64,000 nt of DNA from Paraburkholderia heleia NBRC 101817. Lineage in GTDB: Bacteria; Pseudomonadota; Gammaproteobacteria; Burkholderiales; Burkholderiaceae. Each line of letters starts with the position of its first letter. Within the stretch, counting starts at the first letter, position 1. Location: the NCBI RefSeq assembly GCF_000739775.1, contig NZ_BBJH01000006.1, positions 186,001-250,000 on the forward strand, read 5' to 3'. The notes beneath the pieces were generated by a model that ran no database searches, was not told the DNA's origin, and was given only the letters and a program-made list of their open reading frames with translations. Shown one piece after another: positions 8,065 through 17,359 of the stretch. The translations under genes and the position numbers were made by a program.

Positions 8065-10311
8065 ATGCACAATTCTGCCGCCGCCCGCCGCTCTCGCCTC
8101 GACACCCATCGCTTACGTTCATGCGCCGCGCCTGCTCGCCGTGCGCAACTCAGTGCCGCGCTTCTGGTAAGTGCCGGCGTCACGCTCAGCACGCTGTGCG
8201 CATCCAGCTGGGCGCAAGAGCAAGACAGTGCCCAGGCCGAAGCGCAGGACAGCACCCAAACCGGCAGCACCCAGGCGCTGCCGACCGTCAAGGTCAGCGC
8301 CGCGCGCGACAGCCAGGCGGCCTCGCCCGATCGCGTGAGCGCGGGCGCGCTCGGCAACCGCAGGCAGGTGGACACACCGTTCTCGACCAACGTGGTGACG
8401 ACGGAGGAAGGCAAGGATCGTCTCGCTTCCACGGCCAACGACCTCTTCAGGTACGACCCGGCCGTGACCGATGTCGGCAACAACATGACCGGGGAAAACT
8501 CGGCGTTGAGCATTCGCGGCCTGGCGGTCGACATGCTCAACGGCGTGAAGGTGGACGGCCAGAACTTCCCCTCGTGGGACACCGAGCTTGCGCTCGAACC
8601 GTTCGAACAGGTCGAGATGCTCAAGGGGCTTTCGGGCTTCATGTACGGTTTCGGCAACCCGGGCGGCATCGTCAATTACGTGCTCAAGCGCCCGACCGAC
8701 GACCCGTACCGCAGCTTCTCGATCGGCTATCAGTCGGCGGGCGTGCTCAGCCAGAAGATCGACCTGGGCGGCCGCTTCGGTCCGGATAAACAGTTCGGCT
8801 ATCGCCTGAATCTCGTGAACGAAGACGGCAACACCGCCGAAGCGAATGGTCACGTGCGCCGCCAGGTGGCGTCGCTTGCGCTCGACTATCGCATCGCGCC
8901 GGACCTCACATGGACGCTCGACGCCTTCTACCAGAAGCGCAAGACCACCGGCACGCTGTTCGGCCTCTACTTCGGCCCCGACGAGAACGGCAATCCACTC
9001 GGCATTCCCGACGCGAGCAAGGTCACGCGCCAGCTCACGCAGCCGCAAAACTGGTACGAAACGGAGATCGCCTCGTTCGGCACCGGGCTCGACTATCGCT
9101 TCTCGGAAAACTGGCACGCGACGATCAAATACCGCTTCGCCAAGGAAAATCGCTACAACTCGGACAGCCTGCTCTCCGTGTTCAACACGCAAGGCGATTA
9201 CACCAACACGCTTTATGCCGCGTTGACGCGCTACTTCTATCAGAACGTCGACGCCAACGTGCAGGGCAAGTTCAATACGGGCCCGTTCAAGCACGATGTG
9301 GTGGCGGGCGCGAGCTATCAGAGCCAGCAAAACGAATACGACAACAGCGAAGGCTGGAACAGCGGCTATTTTCTCGGCATCGGCAACCTCTACGGCAGCA
9401 CGCTGCTCACGAACGACGCGGTGCACATCGGCGAAAACCTGTACCGCCACGAGATCACCACGCAAACGGCGCTCTACGCGAGCGACACCGTGCAATTGAC
9501 TTCACGCCTGTCCGCGCTGCTCGGTCTGCGCTATACGCAGTTCCGCGACACCACCTACAACCCCGATCAGTCGCAGGCGGCGAGCTATCGCGCGAACCCG
9601 GTCACGCCGACCGCCGCGCTCATGTTCAGGATCGATCCGGATTCGACGCTCTACGCGAGCTATGTCGAAAGCCTGCAGCAAGGCGGCGCGGCGAGCAACA
9701 CGAACGTCAACTATCCGCAGACCTACGGCCCGCTCAGGAGCAGGCAGTACGAAGTGGGCTTCAAGGCCGACCATCGCAACTGGGGCGCGAACCTCGCGCT
9801 GTTCCGCGTCGATCAGGGCTACGAGTATACGAATACGGCCAACGTCTTCGTGCAGAGCGGCACGAAGCGCTACGACGGCGTGGACGCGAGCGGCTGGCTG
9901 CAACTCGCCAGCGACTGGCGCGTGCTGGGCGGCGTGATGTGGCTGGACGCGAAGGCCGTGGACGTGGACGACCCGGGCGTGGAAGGCAAGCGCGTGTACG
10001 CCACGCCGCGCTTCACACTCACGGGCCGCGTGGAATACAACCCGTCGTACCTGCGTGCGCTCACGGTCGCATTCGGCGGCAAGTATGTCGGCAATATGGC
10101 CGTCGATGCGGCGAACACGCAGTTCGTCTCCGCCTATACGACGTGGGACCTGAGCGCGAAATACGAAACCCAGGTGGCCGGCAAGGACGTCACGCTGCGC
10201 GCGGGCGTGAACAACCTGTTCAATCGCCGCTACTGGACTGCGGCGTGGGGCTATTACGTGATGCCGTCCGCCACGCGCACCTTCGTTGCCAACGCAACGC
10301 TCGAATTTTGA
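8065..10311 (+). CDS. TonB-dependent siderophore receptor
   Basis: A 748-residue outer-membrane receptor that imports a ferric siderophore using TonB energy. A long signal peptide ends near SSWAQ (residue ~51). The TonB-box region is LPTVKVSAARD, the plug domain covers about residues 85-200 (NMTGENSALSIRGLAVD, LKGLSGFMYGFGNPGGIVNY) and the barrel runs to the terminal Phe of NATLEF, a hallmark of outer-membrane insertion. There is no N-terminal STN signalling domain, so it is not a FecA-type transducer. The frame is open upstream, but the ATG at 8065 gives the signal peptide. No siderophore biosynthesis or ABC uptake genes are adjacent, so the ligand is unknown and may be a xenosiderophore. 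A Fur box lies upstream. Confidence 0.92.
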   Translation: MHNSAAARRSRLDTHRLRSCAAPARRAQLSAALLVSAGVTLSTLCASSWAQEQDSAQAEAQDSTQTGSTQALPTVKVSAARDSQAASPDRVSAGALGNRRQVDTPFSTNVVTTEEGKDRLASTANDLFRYDPAVTDVGNNMTGENSALSIRGLAVDMLNGVKVDGQNFPSWDTELALEPFEQVEMLKGLSGFMYGFGNPGGIVNYVLKRPTDDPYRSFSIGYQSAGVLSQKIDLGGRFGPDKQFGYRLNLVNEDGNTAEANGHVRRQVASLALDYRIAPDLTWTLDAFYQKRKTTGTLFGLYFGPDENGNPLGIPDASKVTRQLTQPQNWYETEIASFGTGLDYRFSENWHATIKYRFAKENRYNSDSLLSVFNTQGDYTNTLYAALTRYFYQNVDANVQGKFNTGPFKHDVVAGASYQSQQNEYDNSEGWNSGYFLGIGNLYGSTLLTNDAVHIGENLYRHEITTQTALYASDTVQLTSRLSALLGLRYTQFRDTTYNPDQSQAASYRANPVTPTAALMFRIDPDSTLYASYVESLQQGGAASNTNVNYPQTYGPLRSRQYEVGFKADHRNWGANLALFRVDQGYEYTNTANVFVQSGTKRYDGVDASGWLQLASDWRVLGGVMWLDAKAVDVDDPGVEGKRVYATPRFTLTGRVEYNPSYLRALTVAFGGKYVGNMAVDAANTQFVSAYTTWDLSAKYETQVAGKDVTLRAGVNNLFNRRYWTAAWGYYVMPSATRTFVANATLEF

Positions 10312-10345
10312 CAGGCTGACGCGCTGCTTCTCATAGTGTGGGTTA

Positions 10346-10385
10346 AAAAGGGCCAATGTCTCCGGACGCTGGCCCTTTCCTTTTG
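10346..10385 (+). terminator. Terminator after the TonB receptor
   Basis: AAAGGGCCA and TGGCCCTTT form a stem around a loop of about 15 bases, followed by CCTTTTG. It lies 35 bases after the receptor stop. Confidence 0.75.
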
Positions 10386-10512
10386 CACGCCCTGCAGCCT
10401 CGGCGAACCGGTGGCACAATGGGCGCTCCGCATTTTCCGGCGCCCGCCTGCGCGCATTGCCGTGCGCGCGGCGGGAGCCTGTCGTTGAACCGTTGACAAG
10501 GATCGTCCCATC

Positions 10513-11955
10513 ATGAGTTCCAGCGTGAAGCCCTATCCCGACACCCAGATCTACATCGACGGCGCATGGCGCGCCGGCGCGAAGACGATTGCTGTGATCG
10601 ACCCCGCGACCGAAGCGGAAATCGGCCGCCTGAGCCTCGCCGGCGAACAGGACCTTTCGGATGCGGCCAGCGCCGCCGAGCGCGCCTTCCGCGAATGGCG
10701 CAAGGTCTCGCCGCTCGAGCGCAGCAAGCTCATGCGCCGCGCCGCGCAACTGCTGCGCGAGCGCGCAGACGACATCGCCGCGATCATGACGCGCGAGCAG
10801 GGCAAGCCGTTCGGCGAAGCGAAGCTCGAAACGCTCGCGGGCGGCGACACGATCGACTGGTTCGCGGAAGAAGGCCGCCGCACCTATGGCCGCGTGATTC
10901 CCTCGCGTTCGGACGCCGTTCGCCAGATCGTCACGCGCGAGCCGGTGGGCCCGGTCGCCGCGTTCACGCCCTGGAACTTCCCGCTCAACCAGGCCGTGCG
11001 CAAGGTGTCGGCCGCGCTCGCCTCGGGCTGTACCGTCGTGCTCAAGGGACCGGAAGAAACGCCGGCCAGCTGCGCCGAACTCGTGAAGGTGTTCGTCGAC
11101 GCGGGTCTGCCCGCCGGCGTGCTGAACCTCGTATTCGGCGTGCCGGCGGAAGTCTCGTCGTACCTGATCGCGCATCCGGCCATCCGCAAGATCTCGTTCA
11201 CGGGCTCGACGCCGGTAGGCAAGCTGCTCGCCTCGAAGGCCGGCGAGCACATGAAGCGCGCCACGATGGAACTGGGCGGCCACGCCCCCGCCATCGTGTT
11301 CGCCGACGCCGACGTGCCGCGCGCCGCGAAGCTGCTCGCGAGCGCGAAGTTCCGCAATGCGGGCCAGGTCTGCATCTCGCCCACGCGCTTCATGGTGGAA
11401 GACGCCGCCTACGACGAGTTCGTCGAGCACTTCGTCGCGACGACGCGCGCGATCAAGGTGGGCAACGGTCTCGAAGACGGCGTGCAGATGGGCCCGCTCG
11501 CGAACGACCGCCGCCTCGCTGCAATGGAACGCCTCGTGGCCGACGCGCGCGAACAGGGCGCCAAGGTGCTCACGGGCGGCGAGCGCGTGGGCCGCGAAGG
11601 CTACTTCTTCGCGCCGACCGTGCTCACCGACGTGCCGCGTTCCGCGCGCATCATGAACGAAGAGCCGTTCGGCCCGATCGCGCCGATCTCGCGTTTCTCG
11701 ACCTACCAGGACGCAATCGTCGAAGCGAACCGTCTGCCGTACGGGCTTGCCGCGTATGCCTACACGCGTTCGAGCGCGACTTCGGCCGCGCTCTCGGACG
11801 ACGTGGAAACCGGCATGCTGTCGATCAACCATCACGGCCTCGCCCTGCCGGAAACGCCGTTCGGCGGCGTGAAGGATTCGGGTTACGGCTCGGAAGGCGG
11901 CAGCGAAGCGATGGAAGCCTATCTCGTCACGAAGTTCGTGACCGAGCACCGTTGA
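10513..11955 (+). CDS. NAD(P)-dependent aldehyde dehydrogenase
   Basis: A 480-residue cytoplasmic aldehyde dehydrogenase that oxidises an aldehyde to the acid. The conserved TPWNFP is near residue 153, FTGSTPVG near 230, the general base Glu in ELGGHAP near 253, the catalytic Cys in NAGQVC near 287, and EEPFGP near 383. The overall pattern is closest to the succinate-semialdehyde/lactaldehyde branch (GabD-like), but the substrate is not readable. An AAGGA site precedes the ATG. It stands alone between a terminator and a convergent gene 35 bases away. Confidence 0.92.
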   Translation: MSSSVKPYPDTQIYIDGAWRAGAKTIAVIDPATEAEIGRLSLAGEQDLSDAASAAERAFREWRKVSPLERSKLMRRAAQLLRERADDIAAIMTREQGKPFGEAKLETLAGGDTIDWFAEEGRRTYGRVIPSRSDAVRQIVTREPVGPVAAFTPWNFPLNQAVRKVSAALASGCTVVLKGPEETPASCAELVKVFVDAGLPAGVLNLVFGVPAEVSSYLIAHPAIRKISFTGSTPVGKLLASKAGEHMKRATMELGGHAPAIVFADADVPRAAKLLASAKFRNAGQVCISPTRFMVEDAAYDEFVEHFVATTRAIKVGNGLEDGVQMGPLANDRRLAAMERLVADAREQGAKVLTGGERVGREGYFFAPTVLTDVPRSARIMNEEPFGPIAPISRFSTYQDAIVEANRLPYGLAAYAYTRSSATSAALSDDVETGMLSINHHGLALPETPFGGVKDSGYGSEGGSEAMEAYLVTKFVTEHR

Positions 11956-11990
11956 TCGCTTTACGCTAAAAACGCGCGCGCTTCTGCGGC

Positions 11991-12389
11991 TTACGGTTCG
12001 GGAAGCGCGCGCGGATATTGCGGCAAGCCGTCCGCGAGCTGCACCCAGGCCAGCTTTTGCGAGGTCCAGGTGTGATTGTCGGGCGGCGCGTCATCGGGAC
12101 GATCGAGCGTGCCCGTCGCTACGTCGATCTCGCCCGCGAAGGCCGCGTGCCGGTAGGTGAGCGGCGTGCCGCAATCGGCGCAGAACGCGCGCTCGACACC
12201 CGGACTCGACGCTCGCGTTTTCGTTGCGCCCGCAACGAGCCGGAACGCACCCCACGGCACGCTGATCCAGCCGACGAACGGCGCGCCCGATGCACGCCGG
12301 CAATCCACGCAATGGCACACCGTGCTGCCAACCGGCGCAGCCGAAATCTGGTAGCGGACCTTGCCGCATAAACAGCCGCCAGTCAGCAT
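11991..12389 (-). CDS. GFA/CENP-V family zinc-binding protein
   Basis: A 132-residue protein of the glutathione-dependent formaldehyde-activating (GFA/CENP-V) family. The zinc-binding cysteines are visible in order: CLCGKVRY near residue 6, CHCVDCRR near 28 and FCADCGTPL near 80. Members bind zinc; some promote formaldehyde-glutathione adduct formation, but most have no proven activity. The frame is open further upstream, but the ATG at 12387-12389 has a GGAGGGAG site and begins on the conserved MLTGGCLCG, so I chose it. It is convergent with the aldehyde dehydrogenase; a functional link in aldehyde detoxification is possible but only suggested by position. Confidence 0.85.
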   Translation of the reverse strand: MLTGGCLCGKVRYQISAAPVGSTVCHCVDCRRASGAPFVGWISVPWGAFRLVAGATKTRASSPGVERAFCADCGTPLTYRHAAFAGEIDVATGTLDRPDDAPPDNHTWTSQKLAWVQLADGLPQYPRALPEP

Positions 12390-12547
12390 CGCTCCCTCCT
12401 TCGCACATCGAGCTTGTTTGAGGCTTTCAGCGCTGAAAACGCGCGCGCCCTGGCATCGTGGCACGATTTCGCTTCGAACCGGGAATAAAACGCCGTGACG
12501 CATTGTTGACGCCAGTAACGACCCTCGGGCCATCGACAGGATCCATC

Positions 12548-12610
12548 ATGCACACACTCGCACATATTTCGCTTGCGTTGCAGCGCGCGCGCACGGGAGC
12601 GCGCCCGTGA
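12548..12610 (+). CDS. Possible 20-residue leader ORF
   Basis: A short ORF, MHTLAHISLALQRARTGARP, has an AGGA six bases before its ATG and ends in a TGA that overlaps the GTG start of the catalase-like gene (GTGA). The arrangement would allow translational coupling. It may be chance; no family is recognised. Confidence 0.3.
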   Translation: MHTLAHISLALQRARTGARP

Positions 12611-13665
12611 AGCGCGCCTCGATCTGCGTGCCATGCCGGCTCGCAGCCATTGCGGCCGTGGTGGGTTGCGCTGGCGCGGCATTTGCATGGACGGCCGGCT
12701 GGCTTACGCCGCACCGCCTCACCGCGCCGCATATCGTCAATACGTTCGAGTCGAACTACGGCATTCATGCGGGCTATCGGCGCAATCACGCCAAGGGGCT
12801 CTGCGTGGAAGGCTGGTTCGAAAGCAACGGCAATGGCGCGCAGGTCTCGCGGGCGGCGGTGTTCGCACCGGGCCGCACGCCCGTGATCGGACGCTTTGCG
12901 ATTCCCGGCAGCAATCCTGCCGCGCCGGACGCGAGCACGCCCGTACGCAGCATGGCACTGCTCTTCCAGCTCCAGGACGGCGAGCAATGGCGTACCGGCA
13001 TGAATTCCGTCCCGATCTTCGTCGTTCGCACGCCGAAGCAGTTCTATAGCCAACTGGTCGCCTCGAAACCGGACCCGGCGACGGGCAAGCCCGACCCCGC
13101 GAAGCTCGACGCCTTCTTCAAGGCAAACCCGGAAACGCTGCCGTTCCGCCAGTGGCTGAAGGCGCACCCGCCCTCCTCCAGTTTCGCGAATACGGCGTTC
13201 TACAGCGTCAACGCCTTCATCGCGACCGATGCCGCCGGCAACCAGCATGCCGTGCGCTGGCAGACCGTGCCCGAAGTGGCTTATGCGCCGCAAACGCCGG
13301 CAGAAATAGCCGACCCGAACTTCCTCGCCGACGACTTCTTCACGCGTTTCGCCGGGGGACCGCTACGCTGGCATCTGGTGCTCACGGTCGCCGCACCCGG
13401 CGACCCCACGAACGACGCCACGCAGTCATGGCCCGCCGACCGCCAGCAGATCGACGCCGGCACGCTGGTCTTGCAGCGCGCCGAGCCGCAAGCCAACGGC
13501 ATGTGCCGCGACGTGAACTACGATCCGACCATCCTGCCCGACGGCCTGAAGCCTTCCGACGATCCCTTGCTCGCCGCCCGGTCGGCAGCGTATGCCGTTT
13601 CGTTCAACCGACGCACGCGCGAGGAAGCCAACCCCTCGCCAACGCATGGAGGCACGCAGCCATGA
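12607..13665 (+). CDS. Periplasmic catalase-like peroxidase (SrpA/catalase-related)
   Basis: A 352-residue haem protein of the small catalase-related peroxidase group. An N-terminal hydrophobic segment (about residues 10-33) is a signal peptide or anchor. The distal histidine is in the NHAKG motif near residue 61, and the probable proximal tyrosine is in AARSAAYAVSFNRR near residue 330. It is much shorter than ordinary catalases (about 480 or more) and lacks their C-terminal domains. The start is GTG at 12607 with a GGGAG site seven bases before it. Its stop overlaps the start of a cytochrome b561 gene, so the two are translationally coupled. The pair probably handles peroxides or an organic reductant outside the cytoplasm, with electrons passing through the b561 partner; this last step is inference. 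Confidence 0.87.
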   Translation: MKRASICVPCRLAAIAAVVGCAGAAFAWTAGWLTPHRLTAPHIVNTFESNYGIHAGYRRNHAKGLCVEGWFESNGNGAQVSRAAVFAPGRTPVIGRFAIPGSNPAAPDASTPVRSMALLFQLQDGEQWRTGMNSVPIFVVRTPKQFYSQLVASKPDPATGKPDPAKLDAFFKANPETLPFRQWLKAHPPSSSFANTAFYSVNAFIATDAAGNQHAVRWQTVPEVAYAPQTPAEIADPNFLADDFFTRFAGGPLRWHLVLTVAAPGDPTNDATQSWPADRQQIDAGTLVLQRAEPQANGMCRDVNYDPTILPDGLKPSDDPLLAARSAAYAVSFNRRTREEANPSPTHGGTQP

Positions 13666-14207
13666 AGCAACCGGGCCAACACTTCAGCGCGCTGCAGCGC
13701 GTTCTGCACTGGTCGATGGCAGTCCTGATCGTTACGATGCTGTTCGTCGGCGTGGGGATGGTCGCAACCGTTTCGAGGCTGCATGACACGCTGCTCGCGT
13801 TCCACCGGCCGCTCGGCATCGCGCTGCTCGCGCTCGTGCTGCTGCGCGTAGCCGTGCGGCTCGCGCGCGGCGCGCCGCCCTTGCCGGCCGATCTGCCCAT
13901 CTGGCAGCGACTTGGCGCGCACGCCTCGCATCTCGTGCTCTATGCGTTGATGATCGCGATGCCGCTGATCGGCTGGTCGATGCTGTCCGCGGGCGGCTAT
14001 CCGATCGTGATGTTCGGCGGCGTGCACCTGCCGCCCATCGCGCCGCACGACGTCACGCTATACGCATGGCTGCGCGCCGCGCATACGTGGCTGGCCATGG
14101 CGCTCTACGCGACGGTCCTGCTGCATCTGGGCGCCGCGCTCTTTCACGCGCTCATTCGCCGCGACGGCGTGCTCGCCAGCATGGCGCGCGGCGAGGCACG
14201 CGGTTGA
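13662..14207 (+). CDS. Cytochrome b561 family membrane protein
   Basis: A 181-residue four-helix di-haem b-type cytochrome of the YodB/YceJ type. Haem-ligand histidines are visible in QRVLHWSMA (near residue 16), AFHRPLG (near 48) and the paired histidines of the third and fourth helices (AAHTWLAMALYATVLLHLG). It starts at an ATG that overlaps the stop of the peroxidase gene by four bases (ATGA). Such b561 proteins commonly pass quinol electrons to periplasmic partners, which makes the catalase-like protein its probable partner. Confidence 0.9.
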   Translation: MKQPGQHFSALQRVLHWSMAVLIVTMLFVGVGMVATVSRLHDTLLAFHRPLGIALLALVLLRVAVRLARGAPPLPADLPIWQRLGAHASHLVLYALMIAMPLIGWSMLSAGGYPIVMFGGVHLPPIAPHDVTLYAWLRAAHTWLAMALYATVLLHLGAALFHALIRRDGVLASMARGEARG

Positions 14208-14208
14208 C

Positions 14209-14257
14209 GCGAGGTTGCCGGGCGTTCCTGCGCGTGCAAGGCGCGCGGCAACCTCGC
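14209..14257. terminator. Bidirectional hairpin between convergent genes
   Basis: Perfect 11-base arms GCGAGGTTGCC and GGCAACCTCGC enclose a GC-rich spacer that can itself fold (GCGCG/CGCGC). The whole element fills the 57-base gap between the convergent b561 and kdgT genes. No T-run follows, so termination is inferred from position and symmetry. Confidence 0.55.
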
Positions 14258-14264
14258 CTGCGCA

Positions 14265-15281
14265 TCAAACGTGCGCGTCGCGCCCGGCCACCGGCGGCAC
14301 GGGCGGTTCCATGAGCTCCTGAAGCAGTGCATCGCGCGCGCTGCGGCGGCGCACCCACAGCGCCGTGAGCATCGGCACGAGGATCGCGGTCACGAGGCAG
14401 GCAGTGGCGACCATCGCCGTCGCCGCCGGCACGAGCGGCTTGAAACGCGGAATCATCTCGCCGATGATGGCCGGATTCGCCACCGCCGCGCCCGCCGTGG
14501 ACGAAGCCGCGAGCCCCGCCGCGCCGTTGCCGCCCGCAATCAGGCGATCGGCAAGAATCAGCGGAATGCCGGTCACGACGATCACGCCAAGCCCGAGCAT
14601 CACGCCCGGGATCCCGCTCGTGACGATCACGTTGAGATCGATGCCGTTGCCGAGTGCAAAGCCAAAGAACGGAATCAGCGGATGCACGCAACGGCCGAAC
14701 AGTTCGCGCAGATCGCTATCGAGATTGCCCAGGGCAAAGCCGATCAGAAACGGCAGCACGGCGCCCACGAAAAGCCGCGGCTCGAAGATGGCCACGCCGG
14801 TCGCGCCGAGGATGATCATGCTGACGAGCGGCCCTGACTCGACCGACATCAGCACGAACGCGCCCGCCTCTTCTTTCGTGCCGTATTGCTGCATCACGGC
14901 CGCGTAGAGACCGCCGTTGGTCATGTCCATCGAGGTCGTGATGGCGAGCACCGAGAGCCCCGCGAAGAGCCCCGTTTTCACACCGTCGACGGGAATGAAG
15001 CGCGCGGCGACCAGCGTGGCGACCCACGCCACGATCATCTTCGTGACGAGCAGCGTGCCGGACTTGCGCAGCACGGTGCCGGTCGCGCGCAGGTCGATCG
15101 TCGCGCCCATGCAGAAGAACCATACCGCGAGAATCGGGACGGTGCCGGTGATCAATCCATTGGTGAACGAACCAAAGTACTTGCCCGCGCCTGGCGCAAA
15201 AGTATGAGCACAGGCGCCGAGCAGCAGCGGCACCAGCATCAGGCCGCCTGGTATGCGGTCTATGGCCTTCTTGAGCTTCAT
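14265..15281 (-). CDS. kdgT: 2-keto-3-deoxygluconate permease
   Basis: A 338-residue inner-membrane transporter with about ten hydrophobic helices. The N-terminus ([20 protein letters not shown]), the [13 protein letters not shown] segment and the [13 protein letters not shown] segment match KdgT, the proton symporter for 2-keto-3-deoxygluconate. The ATG at 15279-15281 is preceded by GGAGGAGG; the frame stays open upstream but without a better start. It diverges from kduI across a 290-base region holding two matching palindromes, so the transporter and the catabolic genes probably share one regulator, the IclR protein encoded at the end of this module. Confidence 0.92.
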   Translation of the reverse strand: MKLKKAIDRIPGGLMLVPLLLGACAHTFAPGAGKYFGSFTNGLITGTVPILAVWFFCMGATIDLRATGTVLRKSGTLLVTKMIVAWVATLVAARFIPVDGVKTGLFAGLSVLAITTSMDMTNGGLYAAVMQQYGTKEEAGAFVLMSVESGPLVSMIILGATGVAIFEPRLFVGAVLPFLIGFALGNLDSDLRELFGRCVHPLIPFFGFALGNGIDLNVIVTSGIPGVMLGLGVIVVTGIPLILADRLIAGGNGAAGLAASSTAGAAVANPAIIGEMIPRFKPLVPAATAMVATACLVTAILVPMLTALWVRRRSARDALLQELMEPPVPPVAGRDAHV

Positions 15282-15385
15282 GCCTCCTCCGTGGACTTTG
15301 CATCCGGTGGCCGGATCGGCACGTTCGCGCGTCCGGCTTTTTTCTCGCAATGCTCCCTTTCCGGAAACAGGATAGCAGCGTAAAA

Positions 15386-15400
15386 GGAACGCCGTTCCGA
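15386..15400. promoter_or_regulatory. Candidate KdgR operator, copy 1
   Basis: GGAACGCCGTTCCGA contains the dyad GGAAC-GCC-GTTCC. It agrees at 12 of 15 positions with a second site at 15494-15508 in the same kdgT-kduI promoter region. Assignment to KdgR is by position and repetition only. Confidence 0.45.
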
Positions 15401-15493
15401 TTTTTATACCGAAAAATGTCCACGTTTACCCGCTAATGGCTCAATATCTGGGCAGACCGGTTGCCAAACGTACTATGGCGTTGCAACATTTCC

Positions 15494-15508
15494 GGACCGA
15501 TGTTCCGA
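15494..15508. promoter_or_regulatory. Candidate KdgR operator, copy 2
   Basis: GGACCGATGTTCCGA matches copy 1 (consensus GGAxCGxxGTTCCGA). It overlaps the presumed -35 region of a kduI promoter whose -10 could be TATAGT at 15525-15530, a position suited to repression. Confidence 0.45.
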
Positions 15509-15571
15509 AAACATGAATCTGCACTATAGTCCACGAGAGACGGTGCGCCGCCCATCCGACGGAGACATGGC

Positions 15572-16408
15572 ATGGAAGTCAGACAAAGCCTCAACAGCGA
15601 ATACGCGAAGACGCTCGACACAGCGGGACTGCGCCGCGAATTCCTCATCGAACGCGTGTTCGAACCCGACGCGCTGACGCTCACCTACAGCCACGTGGAC
15701 CGCATCATCGTGGGCGGCGCGTTCCCCGCCACGCGCGCGGCCGAGGTGAGCGCCGCGCTCGGCAAGTCGATCGGCGTGAGCTATCTGCTGGAGCGGCGCG
15801 AACTGGGCGCGATCAATATCGGCGGCGACGGCTGGGTAGACGTGGAAGGCGTGCGCTACGCGGTGCGCAACGAGGAAGCGATCTATATCGGCAAGGGCGC
15901 GCAGGCCGTCGCGTTCGGCAGCGACGATCCGGCACGGCCCGCGAAGTTCTACCTCAACTGCGCGCCCGCGCATACGGCGTATCCCACACGCACCGTTTCG
16001 TTATCCGAAGCGTTGCCGCAAACACTCGGCGAAGCAGCCACGAGCAACCGGCGCACGATCTACAAGTTCCTCGTGCCGGAAGTGCTGCCCACCTGCCAGC
16101 TTTCGATGGGCATGACCAGACTCGAACCCGGCAGCCTCTGGAACACCATGCCATGCCACACGCACGAACGGCGCATGGAGGTGTACTTCTATTTCAACGT
16201 GACCGACGACGCAGCCGTCTTCCACATGATGGGCGAACCGCACGAAACGCGGCACATCCTCGTGCACAATGAACAGGCCGTTATTTCGCCGAGCTGGTCG
16301 ATCCATTCGGGCGTCGGCACGCGCGCCTATACGTTCATCTGGGGCATGGTCGGGGAGAACCAGGTATTCGGCGACATGGACCATCTCGCCGTGCGCAATC
16401 TGCGCTGA
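15572..16408 (+). CDS. kduI: 5-dehydro-4-deoxy-D-glucuronate isomerase
   Basis: A 278-residue cupin enzyme that isomerises 5-keto-4-deoxyuronate to 2,5-diketo-3-deoxygluconate in the breakdown of pectin- or glycosaminoglycan-derived unsaturated uronates. The zinc ligands are visible in [15 protein letters not shown] near residue 196 (two His and a Glu) with the later His in [10 protein letters not shown] near 245. The C-terminus (...[16 protein letters not shown]) is also typical. Length equals the E. coli protein. A GGAG lies before the ATG at 15572; a nearer ATG at 15567 is out of frame. First gene of kduI-kduD-kdgR. Confidence 0.95.
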   Translation: MEVRQSLNSEYAKTLDTAGLRREFLIERVFEPDALTLTYSHVDRIIVGGAFPATRAAEVSAALGKSIGVSYLLERRELGAINIGGDGWVDVEGVRYAVRNEEAIYIGKGAQAVAFGSDDPARPAKFYLNCAPAHTAYPTRTVSLSEALPQTLGEAATSNRRTIYKFLVPEVLPTCQLSMGMTRLEPGSLWNTMPCHTHERRMEVYFYFNVTDDAAVFHMMGEPHETRHILVHNEQAVISPSWSIHSGVGTRAYTFIWGMVGENQVFGDMDHLAVRNLR

Positions 16409-16461
16409 AGCACGCCCAGGCATGGACCTGCATCAATCTACGACAGGAGGCCCGCACATTC

Positions 16462-17232
16462 ATGGCATCCAGCACGTTCAATCCGTTCGATCTCAGCGGC
16501 AAGGTCGCTATCGTCACCGGCAGCAACACGGGGCTGGGCGCGGGCATGGTGCTCGCGCTCGCGCAGGCGGGTTGCGACATCGTCGGCGTTTGCCGCGCCG
16601 GGCCCGGCGACACGCCTGCGCGGGTCGAGGCCCTCGGGCGCCGTTTCGTCGACGTGCGTGCCGATCTCGGTTCGATCGCGCCGGTGGAGGACATCGTGCG
16701 CGCCGCCGTCGAAGCCTGCGGACGGATCGACATCCTCGTGAACAACGCCGGTATGATTCGCCGCGAAGACGCCCTCGCCTTCGGCGAGGACGACTGGGAC
16801 GCCGTCATGGACGTCAACCTCAAGAGCGTGTTCTTCCTCGCCCAGGCGGCAGCGCGCCGGTTCGTTGCGCAGGGCGGCGGCGGCAAGATCATCAATATCG
16901 CGTCGATGCTGTCGTTCCAGGGCGGCATCCGCGTGGCCTCCTATACGGCATCGAAGAGCGGCGTGCTGGGCCTCACACGCCTGCTCGCCAACGAATGGGC
17001 CGCGCACGGCATCAACGTCAACGCGATCGCGCCCGGTTATATGGCGACCGCGAACACGGCCGCATTGCGCGAGGACGGCCGGCGCAACGACGAGATCCTC
17101 GCCCGCATTCCCGCCGCGCGCTGGGGCGAACCGGACGATCTCGCGGGGCCCGTGGTGTTTCTCGCCTCGGCGGCAGCGGATTACGTGCACGGCCATACGC
17201 TCGCCGTGGACGGCGGCTGGCTTGCGCGCTAG
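16462..17232 (+). CDS. kduD: 2-dehydro-3-deoxy-D-gluconate 5-dehydrogenase
   Basis: A 256-residue short-chain dehydrogenase that reduces 2,5-diketo-3-deoxygluconate, the KduI product, to 2-keto-3-deoxygluconate. The dinucleotide loop TGSNTGLGAGM is near residue 16, NNAGMIRR near 93, and the catalytic Tyr-x-x-x-Lys in ASYTASKSG near 158. The N-terminal FNPFDLSGKVA matches KduD. An AGGAGG site lies 11 bases before the ATG, and the gene follows kduI by 53 bases, so it is the second gene of the operon. Confidence 0.93.
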   Translation: MASSTFNPFDLSGKVAIVTGSNTGLGAGMVLALAQAGCDIVGVCRAGPGDTPARVEALGRRFVDVRADLGSIAPVEDIVRAAVEACGRIDILVNNAGMIRREDALAFGEDDWDAVMDVNLKSVFFLAQAAARRFVAQGGGGKIINIASMLSFQGGIRVASYTASKSGVLGLTRLLANEWAAHGINVNAIAPGYMATANTAALREDGRRNDEILARIPAARWGEPDDLAGPVVFLASAAADYVHGHTLAVDGGWLAR

Positions 17233-17359
17233 CCCACGCGGCGCGCACGGGAAGCGGTATGCTCCCGTCAGGGATACACATGGACCAGCAACAATGGCAG
17301 CAGACGCAGAAAAATCGGTAAAGCGGGGCAAGGGGCAGCGCAGCGCACAGGAGCACGCA

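Noticed and set aside
9502..11949. An 815-codon minus-strand frame over the receptor and aldehyde dehydrogenase genes
   Set aside because: Its composition is that of a GC-rich shadow frame; both sense genes are intact and conserved.
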